From NCBI GenBank assembly GCA_019352095.1, contig JABBNY010000005.1, positions 1 to 36,021 of the forward strand: 36,021 nucleotides of DNA. Reading direction: 5' to 3'. Numbering within the stretch: the stretch's first letter is position 1; every line of letters starts with the position of its first letter. Shown here in pieces: positions 22,508 to 30,317 of this stretch. The translations under genes were made by a program, and so were the position numbers. Origin of the DNA: Acidobacteriota bacterium (lineage in GTDB: Bacteria > Actinomycetota > Acidimicrobiia > Acidimicrobiales > RAAP-2). A model generated the notes under the pieces. The model had not been told where the DNA came from and made no database searches. It saw only the letters and a list, made by a program, of their open reading frames with translations.

Positions 22508-24763
22508 GTGTCCGTGAACAACGCTTGGGCGAGTCTCGTCGCCAGATACCGGAGACTCCCTGCGTCTACGACACCGATTCTGGTGATCGTGCTGTGCGTG
22601 CTCTTTGGCAACATCCTGTTCCTCGTCGGCCTCGCCAACGTGAACCCCATCTCATGGACCGCGGGAATCTCTCGCATTCTCTGCAACGTGACCTGTGGGC
22701 GACCGATGATCGACCCCAACGTCGGCTACATCACACAATCACTGGGTCACGTCGCCGCGATGGACGTCCTGCATGGCCACATGCCGTGGTGGAACTACTT
22801 CCAAGGCCTCGGCCAGCCGCTCGCGGGAGAAATGCAGTCCGCCGCGTTGTTCCCACTGACGGTTCTTTTCGCGTTGCCGAGCGGCTTGCTCTGGTTCCAC
22901 GCATCACTTGAGGTCATCGCCGGGGTCTCGACATACTTCCTCGCCAAGCGACTCTCGATGCCCACATTTGTCGCCACCGGTGTCGGTGTGATGTTCGCGC
23001 TAAACGGCACCTATTCCTGGCTCGGTAACGCCGTATTGAATCCCATTGCGTTCCTACCAATGTTGATTCTTGGCATCGAGATTATCTACGACAGCGCCAC
23101 GAGTAGTTCGCGCAAGGGTTGGTACGTCGCGGCCATCGCGCTCGCCCTCTCCCTGTTCGCCGGTTTCCCCGAAGTCGCATACTTCGATGGACTCTTCTGT
23201 GGCGGCTGGGCGATCGTGCGCTTCTTCTCAGTGCCGCGCGAGGCCCGTCTCGTGGCGGTACGACGCCTGAGCCTTGCGGGCGTGGTCGGCGGAGTGCTCG
23301 CCCTGCCAATCCTCGTACCCTTCGCCGACTTCATGAAAGTCGCCAACGTCGGAAGCCACGCCGCTGGGGGCGAAAGCACAGCTCATCTTGGATTCCACGC
23401 AGCGTCGATGTTCGTCGACCCGTACATCTACGGACTCATCTTCGCGAACCCCAATGCGGCGACCGCGTGGGGTGGCATTGGCGGTTACTTCACGTTCAGC
23501 GTCGTGGCCCTGGCGCTGTTGGGACTCTTCGGCGCACGCCTACGGCCGCTTCGCATCTTCCTCGCGGCATGGACCCTCGTCGGCATCGCCAGCATCTTCA
23601 ATATCGGGTTCTTCCACCAGTTGTTCAACGTGTTGCCACTCGCGAAGAGTGCGGACCTACCTCGCTACATCATGCCGAGTTGTGAGATTGCCCTCATCAT
23701 CCTCGCGGGCCTTGGCATCATGGACTTCACCAAAGAGCGTCGCGCGCAGCGCCTCTTCACGGTGACGACGCTCGCGGCAATACTTCTGCTGGTGTGGGCA
23801 GCCCTCGAGGCGCACACTTGGAATGCCGGGGTGATCCACACGACCAAGACCCAAGTGGTCTACACCATTCTCGACTCGATTCCCTTCGTGGTGGCGTTGA
23901 CGCTGCTGATCCTCGGACGATTCTCCTTCGCCAAGATCGTGCCACTGCTCATCACCATCGTCGTCGTGGGAGAGACGATTGTCATGTTCCAGGTACCGAC
24001 CGGAGGCGCCGCCAAACAGATCAACATCGACATGGCCCCGATTCATTTCCTCCAGAAGTATCAGGGGCAAGAACGCTTCCTCGATCTCGGCGTACTCACC
24101 GCGAACTGGGGGTCACAGTTCGACATCAACTCGTTGAGTTCGATCGACCTGCCGTTCCCAGCGACGTTCGCGACGCTCATCAACACAACGCTCTACCCGA
24201 ATTTTCCCGCGCCGCTCAATCAGTTCGTCATCCACGACGGCATGACCGGGATCATCAACCAAGAACAACAGGTGGTGAACCATCTCTCCGCCTACGAAGA
24301 CGCTTCGGTCAAGTACTTGGTCGCACCGAGCGCAGTGGTCATCTTGCCGGCGCTCACCAAGCTCGGGGTGATCCAGGTCTTCCACGACGACATCGTGACC
24401 ATCTACGAGCTCCCACATCCACGGCCGCTCTTCTCGACGACCTCGTCGTCGTGCACCGTCACCAGTACCTCAAACAACGCGGCCTCGGTGTCGTGTCCGA
24501 CGGCGGGTTCCACCCTCATACGAACCGAGCTGTACATGAATGGGTGGCACGCCTTCGTGAACGGCAAGGAAGTACCAATCACCGCTTCTGACATTGCGTA
24601 CCAGAGCATCCCGGTGCCCGCAGGCACCTCCACGGTGACTTTCACGTTCTCGCCGCCGCACGTACGCTACGCCCTGCTCGCCTCGCTGCTCGCTGGCCTC
24701 TTTCTCGCCTACTCGTGGATCCGCGAACGAATTCCCGCCGCGAGGCCGCGTCACAAGCGTTAA
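22508..24763 (+). CDS. YfhO-like polytopic membrane protein (GT-C-type)
   Basis: A 751-residue protein with about 12-13 membrane helices in residues 20-500, a soluble domain at about 510-710 and a last helix at about 722-740. The early loop GHMPWWNYFQGLGQPLAGEMQSA resembles the first extracellular loop of YfhO and other GT-C glycosyltransferases. The C-terminal region has MNGWHAFVNGKEVP, a motif typical of YfhO C-termini (GWxAxVDGxxxP). YfhO-type proteins glycosylate teichoic acid or similar polymers with lipid-linked sugars; the substrate here is unknown. GTG at 22508 or 22514; no clear ribosome-binding site. Confidence 0.82.
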   Translation: MSVNNAWASLVARYRRLPASTTPILVIVLCVLFGNILFLVGLANVNPISWTAGISRILCNVTCGRPMIDPNVGYITQSLGHVAAMDVLHGHMPWWNYFQGLGQPLAGEMQSAALFPLTVLFALPSGLLWFHASLEVIAGVSTYFLAKRLSMPTFVATGVGVMFALNGTYSWLGNAVLNPIAFLPMLILGIEIIYDSATSSSRKGWYVAAIALALSLFAGFPEVAYFDGLFCGGWAIVRFFSVPREARLVAVRRLSLAGVVGGVLALPILVPFADFMKVANVGSHAAGGESTAHLGFHAASMFVDPYIYGLIFANPNAATAWGGIGGYFTFSVVALALLGLFGARLRPLRIFLAAWTLVGIASIFNIGFFHQLFNVLPLAKSADLPRYIMPSCEIALIILAGLGIMDFTKERRAQRLFTVTTLAAILLLVWAALEAHTWNAGVIHTTKTQVVYTILDSIPFVVALTLLILGRFSFAKIVPLLITIVVVGETIVMFQVPTGGAAKQINIDMAPIHFLQKYQGQERFLDLGVLTANWGSQFDINSLSSIDLPFPATFATLINTTLYPNFPAPLNQFVIHDGMTGIINQEQQVVNHLSAYEDASVKYLVAPSAVVILPALTKLGVIQVFHDDIVTIYELPHPRPLFSTTSSSCTVTSTSNNAASVSCPTAGSTLIRTELYMNGWHAFVNGKEVPITASDIAYQSIPVPAGTSTVTFTFSPPHVRYALLASLLAGLFLAYSWIRERIPAARPRHKR

Positions 24764-24772
24764 TTTGATTCA

Positions 24773-24988
24773 ATGGGCGTCACATTCTTTGGCGTCATCG
24801 CGGTCAGCTTCATGATGCTCATGTACGCATTGGAGTCGCGAGGTCGCCACTTCATCGTGCTGTTCTCACTGGGCTGTGCGCTCTCGAGTACCTACGGCTT
24901 TCTCAGTGGAGCGTGGCCCTTCGGGGTCGTCGAAGCCGTGTGGACCTTCATCGCCCTCCAGCGCTGGCGTTCGACGAACGAGCGCTGA
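24773..24988 (+). CDS. Small two- or three-helix membrane protein
   Basis: A 71-residue protein with hydrophobic segments at about 3-20, 28-45 and 48-62. FIVLFSLGCALSSTYGFLSG and WPFGVVEAVWTFIALQRW look like a conserved small family that I have seen in high-GC actinobacteria, but I cannot name it. Gene context is between the YfhO-like gene (nine bases upstream) and ppk2 (34 bases downstream), and the spacing suggests one transcript. Function unknown. Confidence 0.65.
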   Translation: MGVTFFGVIAVSFMMLMYALESRGRHFIVLFSLGCALSSTYGFLSGAWPFGVVEAVWTFIALQRWRSTNER

Positions 24989-25022
24989 CGCTGACGGTCA
25001 CGAGTCAGTGCCTTGGAGTACC

Positions 25023-25814
25023 GTGACGACTATGTCGAATCGCATCGAGAACCTCGACCTGAGCCAATCAATGAGCCACGAAGCCTCCGAGGCTCGTATC
25101 CAGGTTGCCCAGAGGCGATTGACCCAGCTACGGCTCTTCACTGGTGGACTACTCGAACCATCGGTCGAGGGACCGGGACTGCTCGTGCTCTTCGAAGGTT
25201 TCGACGCCGCGGGGAAAGGCGGGGCCATCCGTCGCCTCACCGCGAGTCTCGACCCACGCCACGTACGCGTTGTGCCCATCGCGGTTCCCACTGAGGAAGA
25301 GAGTCGCCACCACTTCCTCTGGCGATTCCAGGAGTCGTTACCCGGACGTGGTGAGATGACGGTGTACGACCGGTCCTGGTATGGACGGATGCTCGTCGAA
25401 CGTGTCGAAGAGCTCATCGACACGTCGGCCGTCAAGTCTTCAGCCACCGAGATAGTCGAATTCGAGCGCATGCTCGTGAACGACGGCGTCACGATCATCA
25501 AACTGTGGCTACATATCTCGGAACTGGAACAACTGCGTCGATTCGATGATCGCGCGAGCAATCCCCTTAAACAGTGGAAGCTCACCGCCGACGACTGGCG
25601 CAACCGAGAGAAGCGCCCGGCGTACTTGAGCGCACTCAGTGACATGATCGAACTGACCGACCACGCCCACGCCCACTGGGATCTCATCGCGGCCGAGAAC
25701 AAGCACTTCGCCAGGGTTTCGGTGCTCGAGACGATTGTCAATCGCTGGGTCCACGACCTCGAACATCGCGGTTTCAAGGTGCCCGAGGCTCACGGTGGCG
25801 ACTACCTGCATTGA
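25023..25814 (+). CDS. ppk2: Polyphosphate kinase 2 family protein
   Basis: About 263 residues, the one-domain PPK2 size. Walker A is FEGFDAAGKGGAIRR (residues 58-71), followed by VRVVPIAVPTEEE and HHFLWRFQESLPGRGEM, then the lid/Walker B region YDRSWYGRMLVERVEE. RRFDDRASNPLKQWKLTADDW is also typical. It transfers phosphate between polyphosphate and nucleotides (NDP or NMP); motifs alone do not settle the class. The frame opens at 24876, but GTG 25023 has GGAG four bases upstream, and ATG 25032 is the other option. Confidence 0.92.
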   Translation: MTTMSNRIENLDLSQSMSHEASEARIQVAQRRLTQLRLFTGGLLEPSVEGPGLLVLFEGFDAAGKGGAIRRLTASLDPRHVRVVPIAVPTEEESRHHFLWRFQESLPGRGEMTVYDRSWYGRMLVERVEELIDTSAVKSSATEIVEFERMLVNDGVTIIKLWLHISELEQLRRFDDRASNPLKQWKLTADDWRNREKRPAYLSALSDMIELTDHAHAHWDLIAAENKHFARVSVLETIVNRWVHDLEHRGFKVPEAHGGDYLH

Positions 25815-25851
25815 GTCAGCGCGCCGTCGCCCTTTCTGAAACACTGAGAGT

Positions 25852-26805
25852 ATGACCTCTCGCTACGGCATCACCATTCCCTTTGACGGCGTGTCACTAC
25901 ACGAGCACCGTCAATGGTTCCACCGACTCGCCGATCTCGGTTACACCGACGTCTGGTCATCTGAGGTGGACGGGGCCGATGGCTTCACACCCCTCACATT
26001 GTGCGCGGCGTGGGAGTCTCGACTCAACGTGGGCGTCGCGGTGACCCCTGTCTTCACTCGCGGACCGGGTCTGATGGCAATGAGCATCGCGGCGCTCGCC
26101 GAAGTGGCCCAGGGCCGCTTCACGATGGGACTGGGCGCGTCGAGCCTGCCGGTGGTCGAACGTTGGAACGGCATCGACTACGAGCGCCCCTTTGCCCATA
26201 CGCGTGACGTGCTTCGATTCGTGAAAAAGGCGCTCGCCGGCGAAAAGATTGACGAGGTGTTCGAGACATTTGAAGTACACGGATTCAAACTCTCGCGGCC
26301 TGTGCTCGAGCGCCCACCGATCCTGCTCGGCGCACTTCGACCCGGCATGCTGCGCCTCGCTGGCGCGGAGGGCGACGGCGCGATCCTCAACTGGCTCGCC
26401 GCCTCGGACGTGGCGACGTGTCGCCATGAAGTCGGTCTCGACAAGGCAATCGCCGCGCGACTCTTCGTGATTCCAACCGAAGATGCTGACGCGGCGCGAT
26501 TCATCGCTCGAAGAATGATCTCGTCGTATCTCACGGTTCCGACCTACGGCGAATTCCACCGGTGGCTCGGACGTGGGGAGAAACTCCAGCCCATGTGGGA
26601 TGCGTGGGCCGAGGGGGATCGCAAACGCGCCAATGAGGTCATTCCCGATGACGTCGTCGACGAACTGATCATCCACGGTTCCTACGAGGCATGTCGCGAG
26701 CACGTCGCGCGCTACGTCGAGGCCGGAGTTCAGATTCCGACCCTCGCGGTCATCCCCTACGGGGTCGAGCTCAGCGACGCCGTCGAGGGGCTCGCGCCTC
26801 GCTGA
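25852..26805 (+). CDS. LLM-class (luciferase-like) flavin/F420-dependent oxidoreductase
   Basis: A 317-residue TIM-barrel oxidoreductase. Recognised segments: LADLGYTDVWSSEVDGADGFTPL, VGVAVTPVFTRGPGLMAMSIAALAEVAQGRFTMGLG and PILLGALRPGMLRLAGAEGDGAILNWL. These match the LLM F420-dependent group common in actinobacteria rather than FMN monooxygenases, although the cofactor cannot be proved. Likely a hydride transfer to or from F420 on an unknown small molecule. Located 37 bp after ppk2 and 130 bp before the riboflavin synthase gene, a suggestive flavin/deazaflavin context. Confidence 0.87.
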   Translation: MTSRYGITIPFDGVSLHEHRQWFHRLADLGYTDVWSSEVDGADGFTPLTLCAAWESRLNVGVAVTPVFTRGPGLMAMSIAALAEVAQGRFTMGLGASSLPVVERWNGIDYERPFAHTRDVLRFVKKALAGEKIDEVFETFEVHGFKLSRPVLERPPILLGALRPGMLRLAGAEGDGAILNWLAASDVATCRHEVGLDKAIAARLFVIPTEDADAARFIARRMISSYLTVPTYGEFHRWLGRGEKLQPMWDAWAEGDRKRANEVIPDDVVDELIIHGSYEACREHVARYVEAGVQIPTLAVIPYGVELSDAVEGLAPR

Positions 26806-26856
26806 GACGATTTGGTATCGAAGATACACTCCATTCGTCACCGCGCAACGTGTGTG

Positions 26857-26892
26857 GTCGCTCCTCGCTCGCTCGACGAAGGAACGAGCGAC
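26857..26892. repeat. Inverted repeat in the ribC leader region
   Basis: GTCGCTC at 26857-26863 pairs perfectly with GAGCGAC at 26886-26892. The 22-base loop contains further repeated CTCG/CGAC bits. It lies in the 130 bp gap between the LLM gene and ribC. It lacks the conserved boxes of an FMN riboswitch and has no T-run, so it is neither a recognised riboswitch nor an obvious terminator. Confidence 0.4.
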
Positions 26893-26935
26893 TCGGCGTG
26901 TTCTCTACACTAGAAGCACTGCTGATCGGAGTGTC

Positions 26936-27442
26936 ATGGCCAAGAAGACCAAATCTCGTAAGAAACTGAAGATCGGCGTCGTCGACACGATGTTCGCCCG
27001 CTACGACATGGGCGCGGCGGCGCGCGCCGAACTGGCGGAGTGCCCGGGCTACAACAAGAAGTTCACCGTCGTCTCGAGAACCGTTCCGGGGTTCAAGGAC
27101 CTCGCAGTGTCAGCGAAGAACCTCATCGAGAAGAGCGGTTGTGACATCGTCGTGGCCCTCGGCATGCCCGGCTCGGCGCCGATAGACAAGCAGTGCGCCC
27201 ACGAGGCCGCGCTGGGCATCATGCAGGCGCAATTGCTGACCTCGACGCCGATTCTTGAGGTCTTCGTCCACGAAGATGAAGCCGACGACCCCGCAGTGCT
27301 CGCCTCGGTGTTCGAGAACCGTTCGCGCAAGCACGCCCGTAACGCGTACTGGATGTTGTTCGAGCCCGAGCAGCTCCAACGACGTGCCGGACGAGGCGTA
27401 CGCCAGGGCTTTGACGACGCCGGTCCCCTGAGCATCGCCTGA
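26936..27442 (+). CDS. ribC: Archaeal-type riboflavin synthase
   Basis: A 168-residue protein closely resembling archaeal RibC, the single-domain pentameric riboflavin synthase unrelated to bacterial RibE. Matching segments: LKIGVVDTMFARYDMGAAA, SRTVPGFKDLAVSAKNLIE, CDIVVALGMPGSAPIDKQC, AHEAALGIMQAQLLTSTPI, EVFVHEDEADD and RQGFDDAGPL. It should convert two 6,7-dimethyl-8-ribityllumazine molecules to riboflavin plus the pyrimidinedione. ATG 26936 has a CGGAG site five bases upstream; the basic leader MAKKTKSRKK is an extension relative to archaeal forms. No bacterial ribE, ribH or ribBA gene lies in the window, so the rest of the pathway must be elsewhere. Confidence 0.88.
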   Translation: MAKKTKSRKKLKIGVVDTMFARYDMGAAARAELAECPGYNKKFTVVSRTVPGFKDLAVSAKNLIEKSGCDIVVALGMPGSAPIDKQCAHEAALGIMQAQLLTSTPILEVFVHEDEADDPAVLASVFENRSRKHARNAYWMLFEPEQLQRRAGRGVRQGFDDAGPLSIA

Positions 27443-27513
27443 TTTCACACACGGCCTCACGCGATTCACTATGCTCCACTGAGTTACCTTGCAGTAACCA
27501 AGAGGAGGATCCA

Positions 27514-28722
27514 ATGCCCGAAGCCGTCATCGTCGCCACCGGACGCACCCCGATCGGGCGCGCCTTCAAGGGATCGCTGGTCGACATGCGTCCCGACGAC
27601 CTCGCCGCTCTTGTCGTGCGGGAGGTCTTGGCGAAAGTTCCCCAGCTCGACCCACACAGCGTGGAAGACCTCCTACTTGGATGTGGCCAGCCAGCGGGCG
27701 AAGCGGGATTCAACATCGCGCGGGTGACCGCTCTGCTCGCCGGTATGGACAATGTCCCGGGCGTCACGGTGAACCGCTACTGCTCGTCGTCGCTACAGAC
27801 CATTCGCATGGCCGCCCACGCCATCCGCGCTGGCGAAGGTGATGTCTTCGTCGCCGCCGGCGTCGAGACGGTGTCGCGCTTCGGGGCCGGCGCTTCGGAC
27901 AGTGGCAAAGCCATGAACTCACTCTTCGCCGACGCGCTCGCGCGCACCGCCGGCCGCTCTGAGAAGGTTGGCGACCCCTGGTCGCCTCAGCCCGGCCTGC
28001 CCGACATCTACATCGCAATGGGACAGACCGCGGAGAACGTCGCCGAGTTCGAGAAGGTGTCTCGTCTCGAGATGGACGAATTCGCCGTTCGAAGTCAGGA
28101 ACTCGCCGTAGCTCACCAGGCCAACGGGTTCTTCGAGCGAGAAATCATTCCCGTTGCCCTGCCCGACGGCACGGTGGTGTCAAAAGACGACGGCCCGCGC
28201 GCTGGAACGACCCTGGAGAAGCTCTCGGCGCTGCAGCCCGTGTTCCGTGAAGGCGGTACGGTCACGGCGGGCAACGCGTGCCCGCTCAACGACGGCGCGG
28301 CCGCGGTGATAGTGATGAGCGACACCCGCGCCAAAGAACTCGGCATCAAGCCTCTGGCGAGGATCGTGGCGAGTGGCGTGACGGGATTGAACCCAGAGAT
28401 CATGGGCCTGGGCCCGGTCGAAGCATGTCGTCAAGCGATGAAGCGTGCTGGAATGACGATTAACGACATAGACCTCGTTGAGATCAACGAGGCGTTCGCC
28501 GCACAGGTCCTCCCGTCGGCCAAGCACTTGGGCATCTCGCTGGACAAGTTGAACATCCGTGGTGGCGCGATTGCCTTGGGTCACCCCTTTGGCATGACCG
28601 GCGCTCGCATCATGACCACCCTGCTCAATTCACTCGAGGACTCGGGCAAGCGCATTGGCATGGAGACCATGTGCGTCGGCGGGGGTCAAGGCATGGCCAT
28701 GATCGTTGAACGACTGGACTGA
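27514..28722 (+). CDS. Thiolase (acetyl-CoA C-acyltransferase)
   Basis: A 402-residue thiolase, complete. The nucleophile Cys90 is in TVNRYCSSSLQT; the other catalytic residues are His357 (ALGHPFGMTGARI) and Cys387 (METMCVGGGQGMAM), with NEAFAAQVLPSAK near 330. This is the degradative/biosynthetic thiolase group II pattern, cleaving or forming 3-ketoacyl-CoA in beta-oxidation or acetoacetyl-CoA metabolism. Strong ribosome-binding site GAGGAGG before ATG 27514. No other fatty-acid genes adjoin it. Convergent with the Trm112-like gene four bases away. Confidence 0.94.
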   Translation: MPEAVIVATGRTPIGRAFKGSLVDMRPDDLAALVVREVLAKVPQLDPHSVEDLLLGCGQPAGEAGFNIARVTALLAGMDNVPGVTVNRYCSSSLQTIRMAAHAIRAGEGDVFVAAGVETVSRFGAGASDSGKAMNSLFADALARTAGRSEKVGDPWSPQPGLPDIYIAMGQTAENVAEFEKVSRLEMDEFAVRSQELAVAHQANGFFEREIIPVALPDGTVVSKDDGPRAGTTLEKLSALQPVFREGGTVTAGNACPLNDGAAAVIVMSDTRAKELGIKPLARIVASGVTGLNPEIMGLGPVEACRQAMKRAGMTINDIDLVEINEAFAAQVLPSAKHLGISLDKLNIRGGAIALGHPFGMTGARIMTTLLNSLEDSGKRIGMETMCVGGGQGMAMIVERLD

Positions 28723-28726
28723 GGCG

Positions 28727-28957
28727 CTAGGAGGCCTTGCCCGTCGAGCGCGCGGAGGGGTCTTTCATGTACGCGTCGTGACGTTCGTCACTGACGGGCA
28801 AGGCCTCATCGGGTAACAAGACCGGGATTGCATCGAGCACCTGATACGCCACGCGCCGACGCGGGTTGTACAACACCTGCTCGCCCTCGAGGTAGAGCAG
28901 TGGCCCGTGATCGACGGGGTCCTCGAGTAACTCGAGAAGAAAACTGTCCAGCGCCAT
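28727..28957 (-). CDS. Trm112/YcaR-like small protein lacking the zinc cysteines
   Basis: A 76-residue protein of Trm112p/UPF0434 type: FLLELLEDPVDHGPLLYLEG, YNPRRRVAYQVLDAIPVLLPDEA. In zinc-binding members the first segment is LxCPxCxGPL; here both cysteines are replaced (LEDPVDHGPL), so it should not bind zinc there. The IPVLLPDEA end is well conserved. Trm112-type proteins stabilise methyltransferases or other partners. It starts four bases after manB ends, the last gene of the CPBP-membrane protein-manB operon. Confidence 0.8.
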   Translation of the reverse strand: MALDSFLLELLEDPVDHGPLLYLEGEQVLYNPRRRVAYQVLDAIPVLLPDEALPVSDERHDAYMKDPSARSTGKAS

Positions 28958-28961
28958 CGTC

Positions 28962-30308
28962 CTAGGCTCCTTTGATCATGGTGAGTACTTCGTCCACCCG
29001 CTCGCGACACGTCGCGTCATCGGGTGCCTCGACGTTCAACCGTAGTAGCGGCTCGGTGTTCGAAGGGCGCAAGTTGAACCACCAGCTGTCGTAGTCCGCG
29101 GTGAGCCCATCGAGCTCATCGACCGCGACACCTTGGTCGCGCAGAGAACGTGTCAAGGACGCCACAACCGCCGCGGGGTTGGCGACCTCGGTGTTTATCT
29201 CGCCCGATGCGGCGAATCTCTTGAACGGCTTGGCGACTTCGGACATGGGTACCGCCGCTTCGCTCAAGAGCTCGAGCACGATGAGCGCGGTGATGATCCC
29301 AGAATCCGCCCGGTAATTCTCGCGGTAGTAGTAGTGCCCCGAATGCTCACCACCAAAGACGGCGTTGGTCTCAGCCATGGTCTGCTTGATGTAACTGTGC
29401 CCCACCCGGGTTCGAACGGGCACGCCACCGGCCTCGGTGATGGCGGCGGGCACTGACTTTGAACAGATCAAGTTATAGAGGATGGTCGCGCCGGAATTGC
29501 GTCTGAGCATCGCCGAGGCGACCATCGCCGTGGTGGTCGAGCCGCTGATGGGTTGGGCCTTCTCGTCGATGAGAAACACCCGGTCCGCGTCGCCGTCAAA
29601 GGCGAGTCCGATATCGGCACCCACCTCGAGGACCCGGGCCTGCAGGTCGCGAAGGTTCGCGGGGTTGAGGGGATCAGCGGGATGGTTAGGGAACGTGCCA
29701 TCGAGCTCTTGGTACATGATCTCGACGTCAAAGGGCAGGCCGTCGAAGATCTCGGGCGCGATGAATCCGCCCATGCCGTTCGCGGTGTCCGCCACGATCT
29801 TGAGCGGCCGAAGCGCATCGAGGTCGACAAAGGAGTGTACGTGGCGCACCCATTCGCCCATCAGATCGCGACGCTCCAGGGTGGCGAGATCACCCGACGC
29901 CGGCTCTCGCCAGTACTCGCCCGCCATCTGCTCGATCTCGGCGAGACCAGTCTCGACCCCAACGGGCTTGGCGCCAGCGAGGCACAGCTTGATGCCGTTG
30001 TACTGAGCGGGATTATGCGATGCGGTGAACATGGCCCCCGGGGCGTCGAGGTAACCCGACGCGAAGTAGAGAAAGTCCGTGGACGCGAGACCGAGGTCGA
30101 CCACCTGCACCCCGACCGAGCGCGCACCGTGGGCGAAGGCCGTACTCAAGGCATCACCCGACGGGCGCATGTCGCGCGCCACGACGATCCGAGGGGCGTT
30201 GACAAAGGTCGCGAACGCCGAACCCACGGCCCGGGCGATACTTTCGTCGAGTTGATCGGGGTACGTGCCTCGAATGTCGTAGGCCTTGAATATTGCGCGA
30301 CTGTTCAC
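28962..30308 (-). CDS. manB: Phosphomannomutase/phosphoglucomutase
   Basis: A 448-residue alpha-D-phosphohexomutase with all signatures: the phosphoserine loop FTASHNP (Ser97), metal loop FDGDADR (238-243), sugar-binding GEHSGH (320-325) and phosphate-binding RPSNTEP (414-420). It interconverts mannose-6-P/mannose-1-P or glucose-6-P/glucose-1-P, supplying GDP-mannose or UDP-glucose precursors. GTG start, nine bases after the preceding gene's stop, so co-transcribed with the PTPS-related membrane protein. Fits surface glycan synthesis. Confidence 0.95.
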   Translation of the reverse strand: MNSRAIFKAYDIRGTYPDQLDESIARAVGSAFATFVNAPRIVVARDMRPSGDALSTAFAHGARSVGVQVVDLGLASTDFLYFASGYLDAPGAMFTASHNPAQYNGIKLCLAGAKPVGVETGLAEIEQMAGEYWREPASGDLATLERRDLMGEWVRHVHSFVDLDALRPLKIVADTANGMGGFIAPEIFDGLPFDVEIMYQELDGTFPNHPADPLNPANLRDLQARVLEVGADIGLAFDGDADRVFLIDEKAQPISGSTTTAMVASAMLRRNSGATILYNLICSKSVPAAITEAGGVPVRTRVGHSYIKQTMAETNAVFGGEHSGHYYYRENYRADSGIITALIVLELLSEAAVPMSEVAKPFKRFAASGEINTEVANPAAVVASLTRSLRDQGVAVDELDGLTADYDSWWFNLRPSNTEPLLRLNVEAPDDATCRERVDEVLTMIKGA

Positions 30309-30317
30309 GACCCAACA

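Noticed and set aside
25957-26841. A 294-codon frame antisense to the LLM oxidoreductase
   Set aside because: It is a typical mirror frame of a high-GC gene; composition is Arg/His-rich and no start signal is visible.
26806-26935. FMN riboswitch upstream of the riboflavin synthase gene
   Set aside because: I looked for the conserved RFN boxes and did not find them; only a simple inverted repeat is present.
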